DNA of 64,000 bases, taken from NCBI RefSeq assembly GCF_000003815.2, contig NC_049990.1, forward strand, positions 9,935,539-9,999,538, given 5' to 3'. Origin of the DNA: Branchiostoma floridae. Lineage: Eukaryota; Chordata; Leptocardii; Amphioxiformes; Branchiostomatidae. A program made the position numbers and the translations under genes. The notes below the pieces were generated by a model, which was not told the DNA's origin, searched no databases, and saw only the letters and a program-made list of their open reading frames with translations. How positions within the stretch are numbered: the first letter of the stretch is position 1; every line of letters begins with the position of its first letter. Below are positions 12,281 to 23,537 of the stretch, in pieces.

Positions 12281-15200
12281 ATGTACTTAGCAAGATGTGA
12301 GAGGAAATCTGCTGGGCCGATGTTTTTTCTGCTCCTGTCAGCTGGGTACGGAGCTTCAGATGGTCCTGCTATCCCGTGTATGACAGTAGAGTGGCAGGCG
12401 TGTGTAACCTTCGAAGACGTGCTTGGTAATTTGATCAATGTAAATCTGGGCACATGTGTCTTGTGCAAGGGCTTTAATGCGGATTTTTCCAAGGGCAGTC
12501 CTCCATTGCTTACGAAGGTCTCCAGATCAACACATCTGGCAATAAGAGGGCATGCATTTGGTGTCCTCTCGGCAGGGAAACTAGCCTCCCTTGATCATTC
12601 AGTGGTCAAAACTCTGGCTCTGGTCGATGCTTTCATCACTGATATAGAAAACGACACCCTGAAGAACTTTACCAATCTTGTCAGGCTGGGCTTAGTCTTC
12701 AACACATTTACACATGTCAGGCAGGGCTGGCTCTCCGGCTTAGCGAACCTTCAGTACCTGATCTTGTCCAACAACCAGATCCAGCAGATAGAGCCAGGGA
12801 GCTTCGTGCACCTGTCTAACCTGCGTGTGCTCGACCTGGGGAACAACAAGCTGCAGGTTGTGGACCACGCTTGGCTTCGTGGGCTGAAGAGGCTGTTGTA
12901 CTTGTTCCTGGGATCTAACAAGATTCAGACAATCTCTCCAACTACATTCCAATATGTGCAACCGTACAGGCTAGATCTGAGTGGAAATGACCTGTCAGGT
13001 CTAGACAGGGAGGTCTTCAGGGGACATGTAAACCTGGGAATACTCCACATTGGTGGTAACAAGATGGTTTCTGTTCATGATGTGATGTCACATCCAGTGA
13101 TATGGAACCTAGGTATCTACACCGAATTCAGTTTTACAAACAATTTTGCTATAATTGTTAAGGTGCCCAAACTCCTTTCCTGTATCATGTATGATCAGGC
13201 AACATACGAGCTTGTAGTTGGGTGGACCTTTGATCCGTCAATTGTTGCGCCCAATGTCATTCAAGAAGAAATGCCTGGGGCCTCATGTACCCCTGTAAGT
13301 TGGTGGGAAAGTCATAACATTAGAAAGATCTCTGTCCGGCCACCAGTTGTCATCATTGCCACTGATAGCCCTGCAGCAGCTGAACAGGTCCCTGACATAT
13401 CCGGGCAGTGTAGACAGGTTTGGAAACAAGATGTGGGCATTACAGTAGTCTTGGGAAGTGATGCCAGCTTCCGGCTACTTTCAATGAGCACAGGGCGCAA
13501 TGCAACAAAGAGGGCTGTAGCCATGGCGTTAAATGTGCCAATACAAAACACACGAACACCCAGCACCAAAATCCCAAAGCACACCTCCAACACAAGTACC
13601 ACCTATGTGAACACTGAGAACATAACCTGTATTCTGATCAGGAAACCTGGCTTCACGAAGTTAAACTTAAACATCTCTAATGTGCCTGTTCAGCCTCCTA
13701 CAACAGTCACAACTGATGATGACGAAGTTAGCAGGATACGTAATTATACGATGTTCCCGTTTTTGCAATTGAGAAACCAATCTACAGTGCAGGTCAGCAC
13801 CAAACTGCCTGCCCTCCCATATACTAGATACAAGATGCGCCCGTTTTCAGAACCAAAAGACTGGTCTGCCTTACCGGGCAGCTCCAAGCTTTCATCAGAT
13901 GGTGTTCTCATTCCTGTTATCTCAGCAGCAGCTGCTTTGCTTCTATTGGCCCTTGCAGTATTCATGTGGAGGGTGTGCTCTGCAAAGCAGCGCAAAGCAG
14001 CTTTGACAGCCAGCAATGATGCACACATATGGACAATTCCTCCAGGCATTGCCTTCCCCGGTTTGTTCAGGTCTGCCTCTCTCCCTACATTTGCCCACAA
14101 GGCGCCGTCGGAGGACACTGCCTCCTGTACTTCACTGCCAACTGTCCTCTATTCCATTGAGCCAACCTACAGCGAGATCCCTGATAGTGTAGCTGCAGAA
14201 CAGTCCCTCTCTGACCTCCCACATACCTACAGTGTGATCCCAGACCTTGATGGGGAGCCCATGTCTTTTTATGCCGCTGCTGCTGAAGTTTTGCCCATCA
14301 TATACAATGGACAGAATCAGCACCTGGCTTACCTGCACAAGGGTGCAGCTATTTCCAAAAGACACCAGTCTGGACAACACATTGCTGCATATGGAGAGCA
14401 TCGACAGACCAAAGCCCAGTGTGGGACGGTCTATAGATGTGTTGATAACGACAAAGACAGAGATCTTGGCAACCCTCCAATGCCCTCAAACATCTACTGG
14501 CCATTGAATATCCCAAGGAAGAGAATCTATAGCATGCCGCGGCGTGTGTCCCTTCCTCTTGTCACCCTGCCAAACACCTACTGGCCATGGGAGATTCCAG
14601 AGAAGGGAACCCGTGAGACACCAGGGCGTGCGTCCCTTCCCCTTGTCACACTGCCAAACACCTACTGGCCTTGGGAGATTCCAGAGAGGGGAACCCGTAA
14701 GATACCAGGGCGTGCGTCCCTTCCCCTTGTCACCCTGCCAAACACCTACTGGCCATGGGAGATTCCAGAGAAGGGAACCCGTAAGATACCAGGGCGTGCG
14801 TCCCTTCCCCTTGCCACACTGCCAAACACCTACTGGCCTTGGGAGATTCCAGAGAAGGGAACCAGTAACACACCACGGTGTGCATCCCTTCCTCTTGTTA
14901 CACTACCAAACACCTACTGGCCTTGGGAGATTCCAGAGAAGGGAACCAGTAACACACCACGGTGTGCATCCCTTCCTCTTGTTACACTACCAAACACCTA
15001 CTGGCCTTGGGAGATTTCAGAGAAGGGAACCCATAACACACCACGGCGTGCATCCCTTCCCCTTGTCATACCACCTAACACCTACTGGCCTTGGGAGATC
15101 CCAGAGAAGGGAACCCGTAACACACCACGGCGTGCATCCCTTCCCCTTGTCATACCACCTAACACCTACTGGCCATGGAAGATCCCAGAGAAGAAGACCC

Positions 15201-15490
15201 GCAACACCCCACTGTATATGCCCCCCTCCAAACTACCAAACACCTACTCGCCATGGAAGATTTCAGAGAAGGGAACCCGTAACACACCACGGCGTGCGTC
15301 CCTTCCCCATGTCACACTACCAAACACCTACTGGCCATGGAAGATTCCAGAGAGGGGAACCCGCAATACCCCACTGAATACGCCCCCCTCCAAACTACCA
15401 AACACCTACTGGCCATGGGAGATCCCAGAAAAGGGAACCTGTAACACACCACGGCATACATTCCTTCCCCCTGTCACACCACCTAAGTGA
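12281..15490 (+). CDS. LRR transmembrane receptor with 13-repeat cytoplasmic tail
   Basis: One uninterrupted 1069-aa frame. Order: short hydrophobic leader (residues ~14-26, MFFLLLSAGYG), a Cys-containing cap, about six leucine-rich repeats (~100-260; LQYLILSNNQI, LRVLDLGNNKL, PYRLDLSGNDL), and a Ser/Thr-rich stalk. A transmembrane helix follows (~541-565, LIPVISAAAALLLLALAVF), then a ~500-residue tail. The tail has two tyrosine motifs (PTYSEIPD ~630, HTYSVIPD ~650). It then has 13 near-identical repeats of 26-28 residues (737-1068), each starting NTYWPWEIPE or close to it. The YxxI/L-like spacing suggests a phosphotyrosine-type signalling tail (inference). The frame is open back to 12251, where CTAG|CAGG could be an acceptor, so an upstream exon is possible. 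The stop TGA (15488-15490) is created by the retrotransposon inserted at 15487, so the native tail was longer. Confidence 0.88.
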   Translation: MYLARCERKSAGPMFFLLLSAGYGASDGPAIPCMTVEWQACVTFEDVLGNLINVNLGTCVLCKGFNADFSKGSPPLLTKVSRSTHLAIRGHAFGVLSAGKLASLDHSVVKTLALVDAFITDIENDTLKNFTNLVRLGLVFNTFTHVRQGWLSGLANLQYLILSNNQIQQIEPGSFVHLSNLRVLDLGNNKLQVVDHAWLRGLKRLLYLFLGSNKIQTISPTTFQYVQPYRLDLSGNDLSGLDREVFRGHVNLGILHIGGNKMVSVHDVMSHPVIWNLGIYTEFSFTNNFAIIVKVPKLLSCIMYDQATYELVVGWTFDPSIVAPNVIQEEMPGASCTPVSWWESHNIRKISVRPPVVIIATDSPAAAEQVPDISGQCRQVWKQDVGITVVLGSDASFRLLSMSTGRNATKRAVAMALNVPIQNTRTPSTKIPKHTSNTSTTYVNTENITCILIRKPGFTKLNLNISNVPVQPPTTVTTDDDEVSRIRNYTMFPFLQLRNQSTVQVSTKLPALPYTRYKMRPFSEPKDWSALPGSSKLSSDGVLIPVISAAAALLLLALAVFMWRVCSAKQRKAALTASNDAHIWTIPPGIAFPGLFRSASLPTFAHKAPSEDTASCTSLPTVLYSIEPTYSEIPDSVAAEQSLSDLPHTYSVIPDLDGEPMSFYAAAAEVLPIIYNGQNQHLAYLHKGAAISKRHQSGQHIAAYGEHRQTKAQCGTVYRCVDNDKDRDLGNPPMPSNIYWPLNIPRKRIYSMPRRVSLPLVTLPNTYWPWEIPEKGTRETPGRASLPLVTLPNTYWPWEIPERGTRKIPGRASLPLVTLPNTYWPWEIPEKGTRKIPGRASLPLATLPNTYWPWEIPEKGTSNTPRCASLPLVTLPNTYWPWEIPEKGTSNTPRCASLPLVTLPNTYWPWEISEKGTHNTPRRASLPLVIPPNTYWPWEIPEKGTRNTPRRASLPLVIPPNTYWPWKIPEKKTRNTPLYMPPSKLPNTYSPWKISEKGTRNTPRRASLPHVTLPNTYWPWKIPERGTRNTPLNTPPSKLPNTYWPWEIPEKGTCNTPRHTFLPPVTPPK
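14489..15487 (+). repeat. 84-bp coding tandem repeat, 13 units
   Basis: The units are 84 bp (28 codons), two of them 78 bp (26 codons), coding NTYWPWEIPEKGTR..P.RASLPLVTLP with small changes. Adjacent units are almost identical at DNA level, which points to recent expansion or homogenisation. Because 84 is a multiple of 3, a second frame (14544-15377) also stays open for 277 codons; I take that one as a shadow. Confidence 0.92.
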
Positions 15491-16582
15491 GTGGAAATTT
15501 GTTGACGACCTGTCGTTGGCCGAGTCTCGACAACACAATGCACCATCTATTATGCAGGAAGAGCTCGATGACTTTAGCCTGTGGGCCAGTCAAAACCACA
15601 TGCTGTTGAATGCTGATAAATGTAAGATCATGATATTCTCGTTTATGAAGCTTCCGCCTGCCCCGCCAATTCTCAAAATCAATGGAACTCCGCTGGAGAT
15701 CGTGGTAGTTACCTGTCTAGTAGGAGTATGGTTACAATCAAACTTAAAATGGGATACGCAGGTATCAAAAATGACCTCCAAAGCCAACGGAAGACTCTTC
15801 ATGCTTCGAAGCCTGAAACGGTTCAAAGTTACGGTGGATGACTTGCTTCAAGTATACACGTCCTATGTCAGACCTGTATTAGAATACTTCGTGCCTGTAT
15901 GGCATCCCGGACTCACTAAGGAGCATACTGTCGGTTAGAAAGAATCCAGAAGAGAGCCCTCCGTACCGTGTTAGGCGGACAGTACACAACCTATGAAGCT
16001 GCACTGGGGCGCACCGGCCTCCAAACGCTGCTACACAGGCGCGAGGACTTGTGCAGAAAATTCGCAATGAAACTGGGCCCAGACATGCTCCCACAGAAGA
16101 CAGGTCAGCTCCATGGACGAAACACCAGAAACTCTGACAAACTCAGACTGGTTTAATGTAGAACAAACAGATACAGGGACTCCTCTATACCCTACCTTGT
16201 GCGATTACTCAACGACGATGTAAAGTAATTACTGCGATGTTTTAGAGTAATGTAATCCTCTTATTTTGTGCTGCAATACGACGCTTTCAATTACCAGGAA
16301 ACAATGTATTCATACATTCTTTCTACCTAGCGTTATTCGTGATTGTGTCGCCTTCAAATACCTTGTTTGATTACCAGGTAACAGCAAAGAGATATATATT
16401 TGTACTTGATTTTATCTGTGAATGTACGATTTTAAAACTATAGTTCAATTGCTTCATCCGCATGTTACTCAGTAATTTTAATTCAATGATTGAGATTGTG
16501 ATTTCTGTAAGATGATACATAATTCAGCCATTGGGCTGCCAGATATCTTCATTTTCAATAAACGAATCATCATCATCATCAT
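15487..16582 (+). mobile_element. 5'-truncated non-LTR retrotransposon inside the LRR gene
   Basis: The inserted block is flanked by CACCTAA at 15480-15486 and 16583-16589, a 7-bp target duplication. It starts within a reverse transcriptase just before the catalytic motif (KFVDDLSLAESR) and continues through the RT thumb region (15516-15938). A frame break follows near 15938 and the C-terminal part runs on (15968-16156). It ends with AATAAACGA and a short (ATC)n tail, typical of CR1/L2-type elements. The broken frame and 5' truncation make it a dead copy. Confidence 0.88.
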
Positions 16583-16830
16583 CACCTAACACCTACTGGC
16601 CATGGGAGATCCCAGAAAAGGGCACTCGTACCTCACCATGGTTTTTATCCTCCGCCACACTACCGAACACCTTGGCCATGGGAGATTTCAGGGGAGGGAA
16701 CCCAGAACACACCACAGCAGGCCTCTTGTACCATGAGGAGTTTCATGCTCTTACCCAAATGTACAATCAGCAGAGCATAAGTCAAAAAGCCCTGCCAAGA
16801 AGCGTGCTGGAGGCTACAAATAAGAATTGA
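16583..16830 (+). pseudogene. Stranded 3' end of the LRR receptor tail
   Basis: Directly after the retrotransposon the tail repeat resumes in the frame it had before insertion: NTYWPWEIPEKGTR, then a diverged unit. A 2-base deletion in the next unit (near 16674) shifts the frame, and a non-repeat C-terminus ends at the TGA at 16828-16830. This is the original 3' end of the gene, cut off by the insertion. It can only be translated if the retrotransposon is removed or spliced out. Confidence 0.8.
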
Positions 16831-18020
16831 AATTTGAAAAGTCACTCAGACAAATCTTTCCCTTGCACAAATCCTCGCCCATGAAATGACTTAAACCATT
16901 TGCAAAATCTTTTCCAGTTGCTTGAGTAACTGCTCTTTGGTTTGTCATGAACTACAATGTACACAATGTTCAATTTTGATACTAAACATTATGAAAATAT
17001 CAATCATTTTTTAAGCTGAACATCATAGATGAAATTAATACATTGTTCAATACAAATTCATGTCAAGAAATATCAGTTGTTAAATTTTGATGCTGAATAC
17101 TGAAGTTATGCCACGTTCTGTGATTAGTTTATCACTCAGTCTATTACAAATTGCTCAGTGAAATTTGGGTGCTGAACACTGTACATATGTAATGTTCCTC
17201 ACTTTGATACAGTAAGAAATTTGAATTTGTTGAATTTAGATGCCAAACACCGCAAAAATATTTGAAATCGGTGGAAGGCAACTTAGGCAGGTAGACAGGA
17301 AGGCAACAGAAAAGTAATAGAGAAGTAGTCATTATGAATATTGAAATATGTGGTGCGAACATGGGCTAAAAATTTCATAACAAAAATCCAGGAGTAAAGC
17401 AATGAGACTTTACTGTGGGGATTTGCTGCAAAGTGTACAGTTCTGATTGCAATGAGAGGAATGTCACACCAGCATTTGAGTGTCTTCAAGTAAGATCTGA
17501 AGTTCCACCTCTATCAAACTCCATATTATAAAGCATAATGTCATTATGGACTCAGTCACTGGAGCAAAGAAGTGTACTTAACTGGCTGTGGACCAGAAGG
17601 ACAGGCATCAGATGGACTAGACTCTTTGTACTCTGGGACAAGACTTGCAAGCTCCCGATGAAGGTTAAGGACTTCAGCAGTTTAATGTTGCGAGCCATAC
17701 ATCCAGTGTTTAAGAAGAGTCTAATGACTCTCCACCTGACTATAGAGATTGAGATAATGGTGATTGACCACAACTCCACTCACAATGCATACATGTACAG
17801 TACTAAAGTGATGAGTCAGGTGGAGACTTTGACAACACGTGTAAATGCAAATACAGAATGATGCAGTCTTACAAGCTCTATGATTGTCTATCCCAAGCTA
17901 TGGGTACATGTATGTGAAAATGTTATCAGTGCAATGAGTTTATGAAATAGTCTTTTTCAATGCTGTTTCATACTTTGATGATTGGTGCGAGTCAGCTCAA
18001 TACTACTCTATGTAATTCAG
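16831..18020. other. Spacer, no gene seen
   Basis: AT-rich sequence with no frame resembling a known protein. It may contain the old 3' UTR of the LRR gene. The frames at 17538-17861 (both strands) look random. Confidence 0.4.
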
Positions 18021-18022
18021 TC

Positions 18023-18900
18023 TATAAGACACCTGAATGTCTGTTTAACCAAATGTGCGTAGCAAAACAAGTGTATACTTCACAAACCCACACTGAATTC
18101 TCATAGGCTGGCATTCAGCTGGCATGTAGCATGAAATAAGTCTTTGACTCACAATTTCACCAGGAATCCCCAACAAACTCCACGTACGTTGAAGATAGAT
18201 CTATGTCTCAACAAACAATGCTATACACCTTATATGGGTCCTATATGTCGCCAAAATAGATGTAACGTTAAGAAAGCAGACTAATTCAATATCATATCAT
18301 AGTATGTGCACATAACTGATCTTTATTAATTTATTCTGAAGTACACCATGAAGTTGTGTTTTTATGAATCTTTACTTGAGAATGTAAAAAGTAGCAAAGT
18401 CTGCTGACTGTGTGCAACTACATTTTAATGGTGAAAGAGATTAAAAAACATATACACACACGTAGACAACCCAAAGATACGTGTGTTGCATACTAAAACA
18501 TTATATTTTGTTTTCCACATGTTTTTGAAATAAGATTTAGTACCAACGATCAAAACGCTTCTTATACTTCTAATGCTTCTTCAACATTCTGTAACGTTAA
18601 AATTCTGTGTTTTAAAGATTAAATTAATACTGTCTGAAAGCCTTCAATAGACTCCTGAATTCATTGATCGATAGCCTAGTTATAATCGCCCAATACTTCC
18701 ATCCGCATACAGATGTGTTTTTTCCACGTCAGGATTAGGAATCGGACGTAGCGTGCAGTGACCCGATTGGCCAACAGGTGGCGCATACAGCACGCAACAG
18801 GTGGCGTGTTGGAGTCGATGTTGCCTTGGAACACCTGTTGGAAAGGGAAATAACGGAGAGCTATTTTTGTCCTCTTAGCAAAACATTCATAACTTTTTTT
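18023..18900. repeat. Direct duplicate of the discoidin gene 3' end
   Basis: This segment aligns along its length, in the same orientation, with 29552-30385. Shared stretches include the 3' flank (TTTGACTCACAATTTCACCA and onward), the last exon and the start of the preceding intron. Similarity ends near 18900/30385. No copies of the first three discoidin exons are visible nearby. Confidence 0.85.
18676..18834 (-). pseudogene. Orphan discoidin-domain last exon
   Basis: This is a paralogous copy of the terminal exon at 30169-30312. It keeps the CAACAG acceptor, the reading frame and the stop (VFQGNIDSNTP ... RYVRFLILTW ... MRMEVLGDYN, TAG). It has a 15-bp in-frame insertion (5 residues) after SNTPP. 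No partner exons are visible upstream on the minus strand, so I call it a pseudogene fragment. Use as an alternative exon of another transcript cannot be excluded. Confidence 0.75.
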
Positions 18901-20480
18901 GGCCGAGTTTTATTGTCCTTAGATAAAATCAAGTCTTGTAATTCCGCCGGGTGCCTTAAAAGACTGGATCTAATTCACCGATTTAGGGGGCTTCGCTACG
19001 TGGAATTTGACATTCAGTTCTCGTGTACAAAATATCATATGAAGAGATAATTTGGCTGGGGTGAGGATGTGAGAAATGAAAACTACACCTGGTTTAAAAC
19101 TGTTTATTCAATAGTATTTCTTGACACAATCTAGGAACACAAAGTGTACAATATGTTGATCAGATTGTACTTGGCATTTTCAAACCTTGACCACAGGAAT
19201 AGATTACAAGTACCGAAATAAAAAGGTCTTTTGAAGTTAGTTTTCTTGGACAAGGTGGCTTTTTACGACAAGGTGGCCAGTCCTGTACTAGAATAGCCAC
19301 AAAATACACGAAATGCAAAACGAGAACAAAAGACCTTCAAGGAAGGAAGACATGGAAAGGGTACAAGGCAAGAAACAAATCAATTTGTACTATGTATAGT
19401 ATGATATTTTTTAACAAAGGCTACTGCCTACATACAGTCAACTCCAGACGCTATCAGAACACAGTACAATGTTTGACACTGTAAAAGTAACATTTCCGAA
19501 CTGAGAAAGATGAGGAAAGATTAGTTTTTAATTGCGCTAATAGAAAAATAAATCGATGTAACGTTAACTTGCTCAAAGGGAAGAACATAAGCTACGGTAC
19601 CAGTGCTTGCAGTAATCCACATAGACACCAGATGACATCCTTGTGTTCTAAAACAGAACAGTTGTTGCTAACATTCATAAGGTTGACATTGGCTCGTGAG
19701 CCAAATTTACGAAAGACGAACTAAAGAAAGAAAGAAAAAAAGCTGCAAGCAACCTTCTAATTAGGGGCTCCCGTGTCGTCCGACGTTACACCATAAATTG
19801 ACAACACAAGCATAGATACATGCTCTCGGATACACTTTCTTGACACCAACAAAGAAATTGTGATCAGCCCCGCAGTGCCGACAATGTCTCAGGTAAAGAA
19901 AATCGTAAGATCAGCCAAAGCTATGAATGTAACATCACAGATAATCTATTTCCTATCTTGCCAATGCCAATCTCCCCGGGCGTTGTTGTGAAACACCTAA
20001 CAAAGTTACGGTTAAAGTTGGCATCTCTCGTCGGCAGCCCTTGTGTCCCTTGCCGTTTGTAGATATTTCTGCCTACGGTGCGAGTCCGTGCGACGAGACG
20101 GTCACTATCTCGTATTGTTCAAGACGATGGTCTGGGGAAAGAATCAAACGTGTGCCCAACACAGCTGGTGAAAATGATTACTGGTCCGCGATTGGTCAAG
20201 AAATCAATCGTCTAGACAGGATCAATCATAGACGAGTCCTTATGCTAATCTGTCTGTAGCCCCTGTGCCTCGTCATTGGTCAATGGTCTGGAGAAGCAAT
20301 CAAACGTGACTGCCCAACACGGTTGAAAATGATTACTGGTCCGTGATTGGTCAAGAAATCAATCAGTTGTCTAGACTGGGCAAATCGTAGACGAGCCCCT
20401 GTGTATATATGTCTGGAGCACCTGTACCTCGTCATTAGTCTGCCAGCTGTCTGCGGAGACGGACTCACCTCACCTAAGAC
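18901..20480. other. Spacer with short tandem duplication near 20.15-20.45 kb
   Basis: No credible exon. A ~150-bp unit (AAAATGATTACTGGTCCGCG and following, with CGATTGGTCAAG) occurs at about 20165-20290 and again at 20325-20430. These units carry ATTGG (inverted CCAAT) motifs and could be promoter-like. ACAG|GTTAGT at about 20487 would be an acceptable donor for a non-coding first exon. Confidence 0.35.
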
Positions 20481-20618
20481 AACAGGTTAGTTCGGTCACT
20501 TTTTCGCGGAATACTTTGTCATAATTTCTCATAAACATTCTTATCTGTGCCTTGTGCGCTTGCTGCAGTGTGTTGAGGCAAAGTATGCATGACTGTTTCT
20601 TCTACCGATTTGTTAGAA

Positions 20619-20700
20619 ACGTCTGGACACCACGGGAGGAAAGAAGTTGGTGCTTGTCACTGAAGGTGCTTCGGGACAACATCCAGTGCATCACCAAGCC
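20619..20700 (+). pseudogene. Histone H4 5'-region remnant, copy A
   Basis: It starts at the equivalent of the H4 ATG (ATG has become ACG) with GTCTGGAC, and then matches H4 codons 16-32 almost base for base: GGTGCTTCGGGACAACATCC and onward, encoding KVLRDNIQ.ITKP. One glycine codon is changed to cysteine. The remaining two thirds of H4 is missing. Confidence 0.8.
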
Positions 20701-22178
20701 AAGGGCGCATGCAGTCTTTCCGAGACATTCGACAAGGTATTGTGTTGTTTTACATTGTTTTAAAAAAATGCTGTAATCTTTAGCTGACACTTTCAATGGG
20801 TTAACACTTCTGTGAGTTTCCTGTACAAACAATACCGCAAATTCAGAGTGTCACTGTCACTGAACAGTTTATACGAACTTTGACCTTTATGTGTGTTAAT
20901 ACGTTTTGTGCAGATTATCGCCAGCCAGTTCAATGTAATATAAATAATCGGTAACGTTAACACTGACTTCTTTTGTGAACGTCCGAGGATGAAAAAACAG
21001 AACTAGCTGGATCATGTGAGGCACACCTGTGCCTAATTTATCACCAAAACAAGACGTTTAGTCTGAACCTTCTTGCTTCTAGGATCTTACTGGTGCCATC
21101 AAGCCCGGATCAACTACAGCTGCAATGTTCAAGTTAAGTGCTTAACATTGTCTTATGGGGTTTGAAATTGTAATGGTTGCAGATATGGACTCCTTTTGCA
21201 CTCAGGGCTTCGGTCCGTTTCCATGGTGTACAGGCCTGGTGTGTGGCTGGTTTGGTTTCTGTGACTGTGTCGATAGTCTAGATGGATTCGGCCAGTAACT
21301 GCAAATTCTGTTCTTTACAAAACAGGGTTTTCCCTGGTTCACCATCTGTTGTCATTTCTGTTTTATGTCATGGTCGGTGGTTGTCGGGGACCTAGACCAT
21401 TACATAATCTGCCTCGTGTCGTTATCTTGGGTCCCGAACCAAGAGGACGACACAGGCCAGAAAGGAACGCATGTGGTTGAACATTATTATTAGTATTAGA
21501 ATTAATATCAGTTTCTTCCTTTAGAAATACTTGACCATCTCGGCTGTTGGACACAGTCACAGAAACCGAATCAGCCATTCATTGGGCTTGTACACCACAG
21601 AAACAGACTGAAGCAATGAGTGCAGAAGTAGCCATGTAGCTTTCGAAAGTAAACCGAAGGCCTTTCCTATATTTCTGAGCCAAGTTTCATCTTTGTCTTG
21701 TTTTTCTTTTTTCTATCGAGGATCATCGCACCGTAGGAGGGAGTGTCTGGACGGGGAAAGGGCGGCGAGGACTGATGAAGGAAGGTACCGGACGTGACCG
21801 CCAATGGGGATTTGAAGTCTTCCCACACATATGAGAAGGTATCTTGCCGTATTGTGTGAAAGCACATAGTTTTTAATTGTAAGACAACAGACTTTGTCAA
21901 TGAATGACTTTTTCATGTGTGTTGGTAAGTTTACAGTTTCAATTTCAATTTTGTTACCTGAACAATTATATTTATAAGCTCAGTACAAAAGTCTTTTTCT
22001 TTTACTTGCTTATCTGACTCTGAATTGAACGAAGTATATGAATACCTTTGACTGTTTGTCAAGTAAAAAATTTGGTCATACCTTCGCTGTGCCTTATTCT
22101 TATCTGTGCCTCGTGTGTTTGTTGCAGCGGTGTTGGGGCAAACTATGCATGACTGTTTCTTCTACCGATTTGTTAGAA

Positions 22179-22240
22179 ATGTCTGGACGCCATGAGGGAG
22201 GATAGGAGCCGGGGAACGGAGGTGTCAATCGCCTGTCACT
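22179..22240 (+). pseudogene. Histone H4 5'-region remnant, copy B
   Basis: Same position in the second duplicate. The ATG and MSGR codons are kept (ATGTCTGGACGCC), but the frame is broken soon after and the KVLRDNIQ part is deleted. Clearly non-functional as H4. Confidence 0.65.
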
Positions 22241-23200
22241 GAATGCAGTCTTTCCGAGACATACGACAAGGTATTGTGCTGTACAGTATTGTGTGAAAGC
22301 AGTTGTAGGATAACAGTCTTTAGCTGACATTTTCAATGCCTAGTCCTGAACAATGCTTAATAGCGTTTTCTTTTTCTTTTAAAAATTAGAATATATGTGT
22401 GGTGTGGACGTGAGGCAGCTGATGCGTGCTACATCCTGCTTTTGAACCCAGGTGTTCCTTGGAGGAAGGAAGCAGACAAGAAGACTGTTGACTGGGTTAA
22501 CACAACTGTGAGTATCCTGTACAAATCAAACTTTCAATTTAGAGTGTCACTGATGCTGAACAGTTCAACATACCAACTTTGAGCAGATAAAATCAGTAAC
22601 TTGTAATTTTACCAGTTAACGTTAGATTTTTAGATTTAGATTACAGTATTCTCTTGACTTTCCGCTCCAGGCAAGGACATAATACAGCCTTGTGCCCTTT
22701 CAAATGTTTCGATTCCATAACAGCAAAATATTTTTGGCCTACCTCGTTATGATTGTTTGCAATGTCACTTTCTTGCAGGTACAAGAAGTTGGGAAGGAAA
22801 CAGCTCTCAGCAGCTTCCAGGATCGTATTGGTGCCCGGATCAACTGCAGCTGCAATGTTCATGGCGGGACTTATCCTGGCGAGAGGCTGCCTGATGACCT
22901 GATGATCTTCACGGTGACGTCCAGCAAGATCGTGTACTAGCGCGCTCCTATGGTGTACAGGCTAACGTGTGGCTGATTTGGTTTCTGTGACTGTGTCGAT
23001 GGCTAGGATTGTATTCGGTCAATTACTGTAAATTTTGTTCTTTAATAAAAGAGGAACTTTCCTGGTTCACAGTCTGTTTTCATTCTGTTTTATGTCGTGG
23101 TCAGTGGTTGTCGGGAACCCAGACCATTACATATTCTGCCTCGTGTCGCTATCTTGGGTCCCGAACCAAGAGAACGACACAGGCCAGAAAGGATATGTAG

Positions 23201-23493
23201 CTAGTTAAGCTTGCTTGAGTTACGTTTTATGTACATGTACAGGCTTGATTCACATATTTCAGTATCATTTTGGTGTCTTCTTGCGTTTTGCAAAGATGTT
23301 TTGTAGATGTAGCTTAGTTTAGTCGCCTTTTGTAAGCAGCTTTGTGCATTTCATGTAGACTTCCACATTTCCGTTATTTTGTAGAGGTTGTTTGTAGCCC
23401 TTCAAATTTGTAGCCTTTGGCAATTTCCCTAATTAAAGGCTTATGCTGCAACACATACACACACACACACACTAACAAACTAACCCCAACAAA

Positions 23494-23537
<44 letters not shown>

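Larger units (their letters stand above)
20520..23200 (+). repeat. Tandem segmental duplication with histone H4 remnants
   Basis: Copy A (about 20520-21480) and copy B (about 22080-23200) share several blocks in order. These are the segment GCATGACTGTTTCTTCTACC around 20587/22147, the block ending AGTCTTTCCGAGACAT, GGGTTAACAC...CTGTGAGT, the GGTGCC..GGATCAACT block (21090/22835), and a long 3' block (21366-21467 vs 23094-23195). Spacing differs between copies, so both have decayed. I find no intact protein in either. Confidence 0.75.

Noticed and set aside
17538-17861. 107-aa frame downstream of the LRR gene
   Set aside because: No similarity to the receptor tail or any family; an overlapping minus frame is as good.
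22692-22940. 82-aa frame ending VTSSKIVY, considered as a histone H2B end
   Set aside because: Only the TSSK is reminiscent; no further H2B match along the frame.
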